60,325 nt of DNA from an uncultured Clostridia bacterium (GCA_944391215.1 CALXSR010000008.1:1-60325); one strand, 5' to 3'; shown: positions 8,364-16,820, counted from the first letter of the stretch. A program made the numbers and translations. The notes: generated by a model not told the origin, from the sequence alone.

Positions 8364-8460
8364 CTTTTTCATCCTTTTCAAGACAAAATAAAAATTCCCT
8401 AGTTTAATTATTATATCGGTTTAGCGCCTTTTTTGCAATTTCCCAGCAATTTTTCCTAAA

Positions 8461-8492
8461 AAAAAAGCGACAGACTTGTCTGTCGCTTTTTC
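8461..8492 (-). terminator. Terminator of arcC
   Basis: A perfect 10-bp stem AGCGACAGAC/GTCTGTCGCT (8466-8475 with 8478-8487) has A/T runs on both sides, so it can act in both directions. It lies 20 bases past the arcC stop. Confidence 0.9.
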
Positions 8493-8511
8493 TCTTTTTT
8501 AGTAAAAAGAC

Positions 8512-9450
8512 TTATTTTACAATCCAGGTACCGTTTTTGCCTTCCAAAGCTTCGGCAATTTTTTCCGGGCAGGTAATTAAAGCTTCTTTGCCGCCTCTTT
8601 CTAAAAAGCCTAATACAGCGGTAACTTTGGGACCCATGGAACCGGCTGCAAAATGGCCTTCTGCAGCATATTTTTCAATTTCCGGGACGCTGATACGATC
8701 AAGATTCTTTTGATCCGGTTTGCCAAAGTTAATGGCAACTTGCGGAACAGCAGTAGAAATCAAAAGCAGATCGGCATTGATTTCGGTAGCTAACAAGGAA
8801 GAAGCATAGTCTTTATCAATAACAGCCGCAATCCCTTCCAAGCCGTCTTTGCCTTGTACCACAGGGATACCGCCGCCACCAACAGCAATTACGATAGATC
8901 CTTGTTCAACCAAAGATTGAATGGTATTTTTTTCAATAATTTTATTCGGTTTCGGAGAAGGAACAACCCGACGATAACCGCGGCCAGCATCTTCCACAAT
9001 TACCCAACCGTCTTCTTTGGCATGTTTTTCGGCTTCTTCTTTATCCATAAAACTGCCTACCGGTTTAGAAGGTTTTTGGAAAGCCGGATCATTTTTGTCT
9101 ACTTCTACTTGCGTAACCACGGTCACTACGTCTTTTTCAATGCCGCGACGATTTAATTCATTTTTCAAGCATTGTTGAATCATATAACCAATATTCCCTT
9201 GTGTTTCCGCGCCAATCCCTTCCAAAGGAACCATAGGCAATTCGGAAGCAGCCATTTCGCAACGACGCAAACCGAAACCAACTTGCGGCCCATTGCCATG
9301 GGTAACAATAAGGGTCCAACCTTTTTCCACCATAGTAGCTAAGTGACGAGCTGTTTCTTTTACAGCTTCCATTTGATCCATCATAGAGATTTTCTTTTTG
9401 TCTGTGATTAAAGAGTTACCACCGACTGCAACAACAGCAACTTTTTTCAT
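8512..9450 (-). CDS. arcC: Carbamate kinase
   Basis: Carbamate kinase transfers phosphate from carbamoyl phosphate to ADP, the ATP-yielding last step of arginine, agmatine or purine/allantoin fermentation. The 312-residue protein opens with MKKVAVVAVGGNSL and contains THGNGPQVG, the RGYRRVVPSPKP segment, AVGGGGIPVV and DKDYASSLLA, all typical. The ATG at 9448-9450 follows AAAGGAAG. No arcA or arcB lies nearby; the gene follows an IclR regulator and seems controlled by it. The carbamoyl-phosphate source is therefore not evident from this window. Confidence 0.95.
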   Translation of the reverse strand: MKKVAVVAVGGNSLITDKKKISMMDQMEAVKETARHLATMVEKGWTLIVTHGNGPQVGFGLRRCEMAASELPMVPLEGIGAETQGNIGYMIQQCLKNELNRRGIEKDVVTVVTQVEVDKNDPAFQKPSKPVGSFMDKEEAEKHAKEDGWVIVEDAGRGYRRVVPSPKPNKIIEKNTIQSLVEQGSIVIAVGGGGIPVVQGKDGLEGIAAVIDKDYASSLLATEINADLLLISTAVPQVAINFGKPDQKNLDRISVPEIEKYAAEGHFAAGSMGPKVTAVLGFLERGGKEALITCPEKIAEALEGKNGTWIVK

Positions 9451-9472
9451 TTTTTTCTTCCTTTCCCTTTTC

Positions 9473-9513
9473 GAAATGAATTTCAATTTGAAATAATAAG
9501 CGGAATGATCCGC
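9473..9513 (-). promoter_or_regulatory. Palindrome cluster between IclR gene and arcC
   Basis: The gap contains GAAATGAATTTC (9473-9484), the perfect 15-base palindrome ATTTCAATTTGAAAT (9480-9494) and GCGGAATGATCCGC (9500-9513). Inverted repeats of this size suit an IclR-type dimer. Binding by the neighbouring regulator is inferred. Confidence 0.5.
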
Positions 9514-9533
9514 AAAAAGAAACAAGTTATACT

Positions 9534-10289
9534 TTATACGCCTTGAATATCTCCCAACTGATTGGATACCTCTTTGGCTTTTTCTTTTACCGTTTGAATG
9601 ACTTTTTCTTTAAAATCGCCGCTTAAGCGCAAAGTCGGCCCAATTACTGCTAAACTGGCCTGTACTTCTCCCCGCCAATCACGAATGGGAGCAGCAATAG
9701 CCGTTACGCCCACTTCAAACTCTTCATCGCAAATACCGTAACCCAAAATACGAATATTGGCCAAATGCGAAATCAATTCTTCCGGGTCGGTAATGCTTTT
9801 TTCTGTTAAATAAGGCAATTTCCCGGCATAAGCAACTCTTTTAATATATTCCTTGCTTTGATAAGCCAAAATTGTTTTCGCAGCAGCGGCTGTATTAAAA
9901 GGCATATCCTGGCCAAGACTAACAAAATAATTGATATTACGGGAAGAACTTACCGTATCGACACAAATAGCGCTTTCCCCTTGCAATACTGTTAAATATA
10001 CGGTTTCGCGCAAAATTTCTTCCATTTTCACTAAATAAGGCCTGGTAATAGTACGAATATCATTTTGTTGTAAATAACTGGAACCAAGCTTTAACATACC
10101 CGCCCCCAAACGATACCGTTTGGTAACAGGGTCCTGCATCACAAAATCATGTTCAATTAAGCTGGCCAAAACCCGGTGCAAAGTACTTTTCGGCAATTCC
10201 GAAGCCTGATGCAATTCCATAATACCCATGCCTTGTGAGGATTTTGCCAAATAAGCCAAAATCGCCACAATGCGATCCACGCTTTGCAT
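9534..10289 (-). CDS. IclR-family transcriptional regulator
   Basis: The 251-residue regulator has an N-terminal winged helix-turn-helix (about residues 1-65, SVDRIVAILAYL, ELPKSTLHRVLASLIEHDF). The IclR effector domain follows (YLTVLQGESAICVD, NTAAAAKTILAY, ITAIAAPIRDWRGEVQASLAVIGP). IclR proteins sense small carboxylic or aromatic metabolites. It lies 83 bases upstream of arcC on the same strand, and palindromes flank it on both sides. This suggests autoregulation and control of carbamate kinase; the ligand is unknown. Confidence 0.92.
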   Translation of the reverse strand: MQSVDRIVAILAYLAKSSQGMGIMELHQASELPKSTLHRVLASLIEHDFVMQDPVTKRYRLGAGMLKLGSSYLQQNDIRTITRPYLVKMEEILRETVYLTVLQGESAICVDTVSSSRNINYFVSLGQDMPFNTAAAAKTILAYQSKEYIKRVAYAGKLPYLTEKSITDPEELISHLANIRILGYGICDEEFEVGVTAIAAPIRDWRGEVQASLAVIGPTLRLSGDFKEKVIQTVKEKAKEVSNQLGDIQGV

Positions 10290-10337
10290 TGTTTTCTACA
10301 TCCTATCCGGCTAAAAATAGCAACTGTCCCAATGAGC

Positions 10338-10350
10338 GGAACTGAATTCC
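10338..10350. promoter_or_regulatory. Candidate IclR operator upstream of the regulator
   Basis: GGAACTGAATTCC is a GGAA-5-TTCC inverted repeat 49 bases upstream of the IclR start. It resembles the TGGAA-N-TTCCA shape of several known IclR-family operators. Confidence 0.4.
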
Positions 10351-10465
10351 AAATTAGGCATATTTCTTATTATAGCACTAAGCTTTTCTACTGAAAAGCC
10401 CCCACATGACATTTTTTGCATTTTTATTTTTCTCTTGGCGAGCAATTTTTATACCCAACCAAACC

Positions 10466-10903
10466 CTATTTTCGCTCCATAATGGCAGCTCGCGCCAGTT
10501 CATCACAACGGTTATTTTCTGCATTATCGGCATGACCTGGTACTTTATGCCATTCTATTTCATGTTTTTCCGCTAACGCTAACAGTTGTTGCCACAAATC
10601 CTGGTTTTCCACCGGTTTTTTTTGAGCGTTTAGCCAACCGTTTTTTTGCCATTTTTTCAACCAGCCCTTGGTAAACGCATTGATTAAATAGGCGCTATCA
10701 CTATATAGCTGCACATGACAAGGTTCTTTTAAAGCGTTTAAAGCGCAAATAGCCGCCTGCAATTCCATTTTTTGATTTGTGGTATTATCATAAGCGCCGC
10801 TTATTTCTTTTCGATGCCCTTGATATAATAAAACCGCCCCATATCCCCCCGGTCCCGGATTACCAGAACAGGCGCCGTCGGTATAAATCACTATCGTTTT
10901 CAT
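10466..10903 (-). CDS. rnhA: Ribonuclease HI
   Basis: RNase HI cleaves the RNA strand of RNA-DNA hybrids. The 145-residue protein has all four metal-binding acidic residues: Asp9 in YTDGACSGNPGPGG, Glu47 in QKMELQA, Asp69 in YSDSAYLI and Asp134 in NRCDELAR. It also has the His124 loop VPGHADN and the handle region KGWLKKWQKNGW. Length and motifs are standard. It is transcribed divergently from the signal peptidase gene and appears to be a single-gene unit. Confidence 0.96.
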   Translation of the reverse strand: MKTIVIYTDGACSGNPGPGGYGAVLLYQGHRKEISGAYDNTTNQKMELQAAICALNALKEPCHVQLYSDSAYLINAFTKGWLKKWQKNGWLNAQKKPVENQDLWQQLLALAEKHEIEWHKVPGHADNAENNRCDELARAAIMERK

Positions 10904-11009
10904 TGTTCACTCTCCCATTCCCTTATATTCCGGCTAAAATCGTTTTTTCCTCCCCATGAAAAACCGCAAAAAGTGTCGGTATTTGCCGGAAAAAATATGA
11001 CTTGTCTAC

Positions 11010-11038
11010 TTTAAACACCAAACCGCAAATGGTATAAT
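11010..11038 (+). promoter_or_regulatory. Promoter of the signal peptidase gene
   Basis: A perfect TATAAT (11033-11038) lies 17 bases downstream of a weak TTTAAA -35 box (11010-11015). The start codon follows about 34 bases later. Confidence 0.6.
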
Positions 11039-11071
11039 TTGAAAGAGACCGGGAAAAAGAGGTGAAGCGGT

Positions 11072-12610
11072 TTGAGCAAAGAAGAAGAAAATACTTCTCA
11101 ACAGGAAATACCAGAAAAAAAAGAACAAAATGCGCAAGAAATGATGAATCGCGCAGAAAATACAAAAGATATCCGCCGTTTAGCAGACGAATTAAAAGAA
11201 CATTTGGCGAAAATTGAGGCAGAAACCCAACAGGCTGCCCTGGAAGCCGAGGAAAAAGCAAGGAAAGCCCAAGAAGCATTGGATAAAGTGGCACAAGCCA
11301 ATTTAGCGGTAAAAGAAGCACAAGAAGAACAACAACGGGCAGAGCGTTTTATGCAGGAAATGGCCCAAAAAGCCAAAAATATGCGACGCGAAGCAGCCCA
11401 AGCCAGTTTAGAAAAAATAGAACAAGACATTACGGATTTAAATGAAGAAATTCGTGTTTTAGAAGAAACGATCGCTTCTTTAAATGAAAATCTACAACAA
11501 GTTACAGCCAAAGTAAAAGAAAAAGAAGAAATTTTTGAGCAAAAAGAAAAAGAAGCAGAAACCTTACAGGAACAAAGCGAAGCCGCGCAAGAGGAAGCAC
11601 AAAGAAAAATTGCCACTGCCGAAGCAGCCAAAGCACAAGCAGCCGCAGCCAAAGCGATGCTAGAGGAAGCCAATTTGGTGCAAAAAAACATGCAAAATGA
11701 ATTTGCCCAAAAACAAGAAATGATGGCTTTGGCTAAAACCCAAATGGAACAACATCATCAATTAAAAGAAGAAGCTGCCCAAATGGTGGCCAAACTAGAA
11801 GAAGAAATTGCTGCCGCCCCAACGCTTAGCGCAGAAGAAAAAAACGGGCAAATAAAAGTGATTTCCAAAGACGATTTGGGAGCCAAAGAGGAAAAAAGAA
11901 GTCGAAAAAAAGAACAAAAAAAAAGCAGCGGCTTTTTAAACTTACTTGTTTTTATAATGATTGGGATTGCCTTGGCCTTTATTGTTCGTTCCTATTTTTT
12001 CCAATTGGCCGATATCAAAGGCACTTCCATGGAACCCACCATTTGGGACGGCAATCGTATTGTGATCAGTAAAATTGCTTACAGCATGGGGCCAGTACAA
12101 AGAGGAGATATCGCCCTGTTACACGCCCCCAGCCGGATGGACGATTATTTTATCAAAAGGGTTATTGCCTTACCTGGCGATCATATTGAAATTAAAGAGG
12201 GGCAAGTGTATTTAAACGACGAATTATTGTCCGAGCCATACTTAAGGGAGCATACCAAAACATTAGGCAATATCAATACCATCGTACCGGAGGATTGCTA
12301 TTTTGTAATGGGCGATAATCGCGAGGCAAGTTATGATAGCCGCTTTGACACATTGGGCTTTATTGCCCGCGACGAGGTGATTGGCAAAGCAATTTATCGC
12401 ATTTATCCTTTTGAGCAATGGGGCAATTTACAAACGCCTTTGGAAGGAATGCCAGAACCGACTGGAGAAGAAAACGACGATCCTTCCGAACAGGAATTGA
12501 ATAACGATAACGATGACAATGATAACGGAAATGCCGAACAACAGCAAAATCCACAAGAACCAAATTCCGAACCGCAAAATGGAAATTCTAGCGGACAGGC
12601 AGCCGCTTAA
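11072..12610 (+). CDS. lepB: Signal peptidase I with long N-terminal coiled coil
   Basis: The last half is a standard type I signal peptidase. A membrane anchor lies at about 287-309, followed by box B with catalytic Ser319 (KGTSMEPTI), box D with general base Lys362 (YFIKRVIALPGD) and box E (GDNREASYDSR, 414-424). Unusually, about 285 residues of charged Ala/Glu/Lys/Gln sequence precede the anchor; most of 25-250 looks like continuous coiled coil. An acidic Asn/Asp/Gln-rich tail covers 460-512. Family members usually have only a few residues before the anchor. In the usual topology the coil is cytoplasmic and the tail outside. The start is TTG 7 bases after GAGGTG. No frameshift was seen, so this is a genuine fusion. 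Confidence 0.93.
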   Translation: MSKEEENTSQQEIPEKKEQNAQEMMNRAENTKDIRRLADELKEHLAKIEAETQQAALEAEEKARKAQEALDKVAQANLAVKEAQEEQQRAERFMQEMAQKAKNMRREAAQASLEKIEQDITDLNEEIRVLEETIASLNENLQQVTAKVKEKEEIFEQKEKEAETLQEQSEAAQEEAQRKIATAEAAKAQAAAAKAMLEEANLVQKNMQNEFAQKQEMMALAKTQMEQHHQLKEEAAQMVAKLEEEIAAAPTLSAEEKNGQIKVISKDDLGAKEEKRSRKKEQKKSSGFLNLLVFIMIGIALAFIVRSYFFQLADIKGTSMEPTIWDGNRIVISKIAYSMGPVQRGDIALLHAPSRMDDYFIKRVIALPGDHIEIKEGQVYLNDELLSEPYLREHTKTLGNINTIVPEDCYFVMGDNREASYDSRFDTLGFIARDEVIGKAIYRIYPFEQWGNLQTPLEGMPEPTGEENDDPSEQELNNDNDDNDNGNAEQQQNPQEPNSEPQNGNSSGQAAA

Positions 12611-12696
12611 TTCCCTATTGCAAGTTAATATCACAAAAACCGTTTTTCAATGGCCGGGCATGTCCGATCAGTTAAAATTTCTCATTATTTAATAAT

Positions 12697-12729
12697 AAAA
12701 CGGAGCTTTTTGGCTCCGTTTTATTTTTT
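12697..12729 (+). terminator. Terminator of the signal peptidase gene
   Basis: The stem AAAACGGAGC/GCTCCGTTTT (12697-12706 with 12713-12722) is followed by ATTTTTTA. The rest of the 277-base gap to the M20 gene is AT-rich, with a duplicated gene tail at 12811. Confidence 0.9.
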
Positions 12730-12810
12730 ATTCTTTTTTTACCCCGAACTACCAAGACCTATTAATTTTTCCAGAAAGTGGTCTTTGTCAATCTCTTTTC
12801 ATTTACTTAT

Positions 12811-12849
12811 TTTTATTTAGCGTATTTATTTACGATGGTGGCTTTTAGC
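12811..12849 (-). repeat. Degenerate duplicate of the M20 gene 3' end
   Basis: Read on the minus strand this encodes KATIVNKYAK-stop, nearly the same as the AATIVNKYAK-stop end of the gene ending at 12888. The first 17 bases match exactly (12811-12827 with 12885-12901), then identity decays. The copies are 74 bases apart. Confidence 0.75.
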
Positions 12850-12887
12850 TTTTTATATAACGATAACAAGTTTTTTTCAAAATGTTT

Positions 12888-14030
12888 TTATTTAGCGTAT
12901 TTGTTCACAATGGTAGCGGCAATTTTCAAACCTGCTTCCAGGCTTTGAATATCTAGCCATTCTCCTCTTGTATGCATACCGAATCCCAAACAAACGGCCG
13001 TACAACAAGCAGGAATCCCCATGGAAAGCGGGATATTGCAATCCGTGGAACCAGCACGCACCGACGGACTTTCTCCCCAATATTGTTCTACAACTTCTTT
13101 GACAAATTGCGTAATTTCCGTTACATCCACATTAGGATCAGAACAAGGCCGTTCGCCCAATAATTTCACATTAATGGTAATACCCATCGCCCGATAAGCT
13201 TCTACAGTTTTTTCAAAAGCATCTTTCATAAAAGCCAAACAATCTCTTCCGCAAGAACGGAATTCATAAGTCATTTTCGCCTGCTGCGCAATGGTATTTA
13301 CCGAAGTACCGCCTTCCACCAACCCCACATTATAAGTGGTTTTCTTTTCTTGCGGCACCTTGATTTGGCATAAAGTGGTAATAAAATGAGCCATATAATG
13401 AATGGCGCTTTTATTTCCAAAATCCACATAGGAATGGCCGCCTTCCGTTACAAATTCCACTTCATAACGCATAGAGCCAACCGCGTCGTTATTAATAGAA
13501 TCGTAGAAGCCGTCAAACGTATAAAAACCAACGGCCCTAGAACCAAAATCCTGGAACAGCTGCCGGCTCCCTTTTAAATTGCCCAAGCCTTCTTCGCAAG
13601 AATTCATCACGAAAAGCAGTCCCATCTCTGGGTCAACCGGTTTTAAACCCAATTCATTTACCATCCGTGCCATCATCATAACAGCCGCCGCATTTACCGT
13701 ATCATCCACAATACCGGGGCCATAAACGCGTCCATCTTTCACTTCTACCGGCAATTCCGTAGTATCCGGGAAAACAACATCCAAATGACCGGCAAAAATA
13801 ATGACCGGATTCTCTTTTTTCACATTGATAGGACAAATCACATTTTTGGCTTCATCAATATAAGTATCTTTTAAACCGTGTTCCTGCAAATAATGGCAGC
13901 AAAATTCCGCTCTTTTTTCTTCATGATGGCTTGGTGCCGGTATTTTTCCAATATGAATCGTTAAATCCAAATGTTCTTTTTGATGGTCTGCCAAATACTT
14001 TAAAATTTCGTCCGACAATGGGTATTTCAT
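12888..14030 (-). CDS. M20-family metallopeptidase
   Basis: The 380-residue two-domain metal-dependent hydrolase has the M20 ligand set: His82 and catalytic Asp84 in AGHLDVVF, the bridging Asp near 109-110 in PGIVDD, and Glu146/Glu147 in NSCEEG. A late metal-ligand histidine lies in GFGMHTRGEW. A dimerisation domain occupies about 190-300 (GGHSYVDFGN). It probably cleaves small peptides or N-substituted amino acids; the substrate cannot be named. It follows the LUD gene by 58 bases. The ATG follows GAAAGAAGG. Confidence 0.88.
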   Translation of the reverse strand: MKYPLSDEILKYLADHQKEHLDLTIHIGKIPAPSHHEEKRAEFCCHYLQEHGLKDTYIDEAKNVICPINVKKENPVIIFAGHLDVVFPDTTELPVEVKDGRVYGPGIVDDTVNAAAVMMMARMVNELGLKPVDPEMGLLFVMNSCEEGLGNLKGSRQLFQDFGSRAVGFYTFDGFYDSINNDAVGSMRYEVEFVTEGGHSYVDFGNKSAIHYMAHFITTLCQIKVPQEKKTTYNVGLVEGGTSVNTIAQQAKMTYEFRSCGRDCLAFMKDAFEKTVEAYRAMGITINVKLLGERPCSDPNVDVTEITQFVKEVVEQYWGESPSVRAGSTDCNIPLSMGIPACCTAVCLGFGMHTRGEWLDIQSLEAGLKIAATIVNKYAK

Positions 14031-14088
14031 GGTAAAGCCTTCTTTCTTACAATTTATTCATTTAAAAACCACTATAAAGCAACCGCTT

Positions 14089-14715
14089 TTAATAGCCCAA
14101 TTCTTCCCCAATCAAAACCACATGCATGGTACGCCCCATCATCGGTCTTTTTAATAACAAATAAGCACAGCAAATACGACCGTCCATCCGGCAATCCATG
14201 CAATGCCCTGTTTTAGAGCAAGGGTTATCCCTTTTTAAACGCAATACATTTTTGGGAGCAGCCACTTCTTCCACCCTTTTTACCGCCGCCGGGAAATCCG
14301 GTACAATTTTATTGATACCAGCTACAATATAGGTGTTTTCCGGGCCATAAACCAGAGCTGCCAAGCGGTTGCCCATCCCATCCACATTATAAATTTCTCC
14401 TTCTTCCGTAATGGCATTGGCCGAACAGAAAAAATAGTCGGAAAAAATAGCATGCATGGTCGCTTCTTTTTTTTGCGCCGGCGTAGCACCTGCCGGTTTG
14501 CGATCGATCACTTGTAAGCCTTTTTCTTGCGCGGCTGTCAACAAATTGATTTCCTCTAAAGTGATAGAACCACCTGTGCCCACCGTTTTACCCGGTTCCA
14601 TTTGGGCCAGTAAAAATTGTAAGGCTTCTTCTTTATGAGCAAAATAGTCTACCACAAAACCATTTTTACGCAATGCTTTTATCGTCTTTTCTACGCGTTC
14701 CTGAGAAATGTCCAT
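14089..14715 (-). CDS. LUD-domain protein (DUF162, LutC/YkgG-like)
   Basis: The 208-residue protein has the LUD fold pattern: TVGTGGSITLEEINLL, ANAITEEGEIYNVDGMGNRLAALVYGP in two segments, and VAGINKIVPD. A cysteine-rich stretch (C185-C202 region, CMDCRMDGRICC) follows. LutC-type proteins belong to lactate oxidation complexes, but this stand-alone form is common in Clostridia and its role is unknown. No lutA or lutB partner is in the window. It is probably cotranscribed with the downstream M20 gene. Confidence 0.82.
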   Translation of the reverse strand: MDISQERVEKTIKALRKNGFVVDYFAHKEEALQFLLAQMEPGKTVGTGGSITLEEINLLTAAQEKGLQVIDRKPAGATPAQKKEATMHAIFSDYFFCSANAITEEGEIYNVDGMGNRLAALVYGPENTYIVAGINKIVPDFPAAVKRVEEVAAPKNVLRLKRDNPCSKTGHCMDCRMDGRICCAYLLLKRPMMGRTMHVVLIGEELGY

Positions 14716-14733
14716 ACCAATACCTCCTTATTT

Positions 14734-15168
14734 TTAAGCAAATAAAGTCTTGCCATATTCTCGCAAAGTGGCACTAAGTTGCAATAATGTTTCTTGTCGT
14801 ACCGGAAAACAAAAAATCAATTCCTCATCGCTCGCCCAGCCCTGCGGATGCAAATCGCCTAGCAATAAAATTTGCATACAACGATTTTCGCCAGCACAAC
14901 ATTGGGCCACAAAAATCATAGAAGGATCATGAAATTGCAAAGGCGGAATATCCCCTTGGGGCGTTTGCGCCAAATCCACAAGCCAATCGGCCAAATCATT
15001 CAATTCAGAATCATAAAAGCAGGGATATTCTTTCTGCCATTCATATTCTGCCGTTTTCCCCAATATTTTAATAAGAACCGAATGATGAAACGCTTTTTTG
15101 GGCCCAAAACCCAACAATTCTATCTGCAAACGATCGCCTTTTTCATTGCTTAAATCCAACCACTTCAT
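14734..15168 (-). CDS. Conserved hypothetical protein (WapI-like?)
   Basis: The 144-residue soluble protein lacks signal peptide, membrane segments and catalytic motifs. It alternates beta-like stretches (RLQIELLGFGP, HSVLIKILG, CMQILLLGD, EELIFCFPV) with a central helix (LNDLADWLVDLAQ) and a DPSMIFVAQ strand. This layout is reminiscent of WapI-type immunity-like proteins, but similarity by eye is weak. It lies 18 bases upstream of the LUD gene with a good AGGAGG, so it is likely the first gene of that unit. Confidence 0.6.
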   Translation of the reverse strand: MKWLDLSNEKGDRLQIELLGFGPKKAFHHSVLIKILGKTAEYEWQKEYPCFYDSELNDLADWLVDLAQTPQGDIPPLQFHDPSMIFVAQCCAGENRCMQILLLGDLHPQGWASDEELIFCFPVRQETLLQLSATLREYGKTLFA

Positions 15169-15261
15169 AAGAAATCCTCCTTTATTGATTGACCTGTTTA
15201 TTTTCTACATATTATAGTTGCATTCCTGCTGGAAGGTGGAAAAATGGCCCTTCGTTTCTTA

Positions 15262-15290
15262 TTGACCCGTTGGTCGGTTAATGGTATACT
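15262..15290 (+). promoter_or_regulatory. Promoter of the Mrp operon
   Basis: TTGACC (15262-15267) and TATACT (15285-15290) are separated by 17 bases. The mrpE start follows after a leader of about 75 bases. No other strong promoter was seen before 22.9 kb. Confidence 0.85.
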
Positions 15291-15372
15291 GATGGTTAAA
15301 ATAAGTAATTTACAATAGGGGATTTTTTTATTTTTTACTGCTTTTTCCATAAAAAGGGAAGGAATTCTTTTC

Positions 15373-15954
15373 ATGAAACAAAACAACAATAAAACAAGGT
15401 ATCTTCTGTATTTTATAGGTTTTACGATTACTCTTTTCCTGTTTTGGCTGATTATGTCCGGCCATTTTACGGTAAAGTTTTTGGTTTATGGTATTTTAGT
15501 CGCATTATTGGGAGCGGCCATTGCCTTGGCAATTTGGGTAAAACCCATTCAAACCGCGCATGGCGAACGCAGTATGGCTGATTTTCGGTTCCCCTTTTTG
15601 CGTCTTTTTCCTTATGCCCTGTGGCTTTTAAAAATGATTATCATAGCCAATATTGAAGTTGCGCTTATTGTACTAAATCCCAAATTGCCCATTGAACCCA
15701 TGGTAATTACGTTTAAACAACCATTTCAAAATCCTTTGGCTGTTTTTACTTTGGCCAATTCCATTACGCTAACGCCCGGTACCATTACCATGCTAGCAGA
15801 CGAAGAAGGCTATACCATTCATGCTTTAACCAAAGCGGGCGCTTATTCTTTATATAATCCGGAAACAGGCGAGTACGGTCCAATGATTTGCAAAGTAGCC
15901 AAATTATATGGCGAACCTCTTTGCCAAAATGCAATGGGAGGTGTGGTTGAATGA
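15373..15954 (+). CDS. mrpE: Mrp antiporter subunit E
   Basis: The 193-residue subunit has two or three N-terminal membrane helices. The MrpE/MbhA core follows around residues 60-150: PFALWLLKMIIIANIEVA-like helix, then LANSITLTPGTITML with the invariant TPGT. Mrp complexes exchange Na+ (or Li+/K+) for H+ across the cytoplasmic membrane. It is the first gene of the operon, behind AAGGGAAGGA, and overlaps mrpF by 4 bases. Confidence 0.92.
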   Translation: MKQNNNKTRYLLYFIGFTITLFLFWLIMSGHFTVKFLVYGILVALLGAAIALAIWVKPIQTAHGERSMADFRFPFLRLFPYALWLLKMIIIANIEVALIVLNPKLPIEPMVITFKQPFQNPLAVFTLANSITLTPGTITMLADEEGYTIHALTKAGAYSLYNPETGEYGPMICKVAKLYGEPLCQNAMGGVVE

Positions 15955-16274
15955 GCCATATGAGTCAAACCGATATCATTATTTTTTCTTTTGCCATTTT
16001 GGTGATCATCGTTTCTATTTTATGTATGGTTTACCGTATTATGAAAGGGCCCCATGCCCCGGAACGCTTGAATGCCCTTTTTGTGATTGGCACCACGACC
16101 ACTTTGTTTTTGCTTTTTATTGGTTTTGTCACCAATCAAATTGATTTTTATGTCGACATTGCTATTACGTATGCCATCATTGGCTTTGTTGCTTTGGTGG
16201 TATTTGCCAAATACTTGCTGGAAACCACGCCTTACCAGCAGGAGGAAGGAGAAGAGGAACATGAAAATTCTTAG
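15951..16274 (+). CDS. mrpF: Mrp antiporter subunit F
   Basis: A 107-residue three-helix subunit (MrpF/MbhB). It contains the family loop RIMKGPHAPERLNALFVIG and the acidic helix VDIAITYAIIGFVA, where an aspartate lies in the membrane. It overlaps mrpE by 4 bases and mrpG by 14 bases, so expression is translationally coupled. Confidence 0.92.
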   Translation: MSHMSQTDIIIFSFAILVIIVSILCMVYRIMKGPHAPERLNALFVIGTTTTLFLLFIGFVTNQIDFYVDIAITYAIIGFVALVVFAKYLLETTPYQQEEGEEEHENS

Positions 16275-16569
16275 TTTTATCTTCTTATTTGCTGGTTTAT
16301 TCTTCGTATTAGTTGCTACCATAGGCGTCATACGCATGCCCGATTTTTATACCAGAATTCACGCTTCCGGCAAAAGCGAAACGCTGGGCGTTTTTCTTTG
16401 TATGTTGGGCTTAGCTCTTTATAACGGTTTGAATTTAACAAGCGTAAAAATTTTATTTATTGCCTTTTTCATTTTCCTATTCAATCCAATCGGTACCCAT
16501 ATTATTACGCGGGCCGCCTATTTACGCGGCGATATTCCGCCCTATACCAAAGGGGGCGATAAGGCATGA
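16261..16569 (+). CDS. mrpG: Mrp antiporter subunit G
   Basis: This 102-residue MrpG/MbhC subunit starts at MKILSFIF; a longer frame from 16087 is only an out-of-frame overlap with mrpF. Diagnostic residues are GVIRMPDFYTRIHASGKSET and the C-terminal FNPIGTHIITRAAY. It has three membrane helices. GGAGGAAGGAG within the end of mrpF serves as its ribosome binding site. Confidence 0.92.
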   Translation: MKILSFIFLFAGLFFVLVATIGVIRMPDFYTRIHASGKSETLGVFLCMLGLALYNGLNLTSVKILFIAFFIFLFNPIGTHIITRAAYLRGDIPPYTKGGDKA

Positions 16570-16820
16570 TGCATACCATTTTACTGGCTATTTTATTCTG
16601 CTGTTTAATTGTTTTGGGCATATGCGCAATTTCAGTACGCAATTTATTCGAAGCCATTATTTTATTCGGCGCCTATAGCTACTTTGCAGTACTATCTTAT
16701 TTGGCTTTGTCCGCTCCAGACGTTGCTTTTACTGAAGCGGTGATCGGCGTCGTCTCTACGGCTTATTTTGTAACAGCTTGGAAAGAACTAAAAAAAAGGA
16801 GGCCAAAACAACATGAATAA
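16566..16820 (+). CDS. MbhD-like subunit (DUF4040; split MrpA part 1)
   Basis: The 84-residue, two- to three-helix protein has the DUF4040/MbhD signature: ISVRNLFEAIILFGAYS and LSAPDVAFTEAVIG. In Bacillus-type Mrp this segment forms part of the C-terminal region of the large MrpA subunit. Here it is a separate gene, as in archaeal Mbh modules. It overlaps both neighbours by 4 to 8 bases. Confidence 0.85.
   Translation: MMHTILLAILFCCLIVLGICAISVRNLFEAIILFGAYSYFAVLSYLALSAPDVAFTEAVIGVVSTAYFVTAWKELKKRRPKQHE

Noticed and set aside
11098..11691. Long antisense open frame (197 residues) rich in Ser/Ala/Cys opposite the signal peptidase coiled coil.
   Set aside because: It arises because GCA/GAA/AAA-rich coding sequence has few stops in the opposite strand. 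No ribosome binding site, and composition is that of a shadow.
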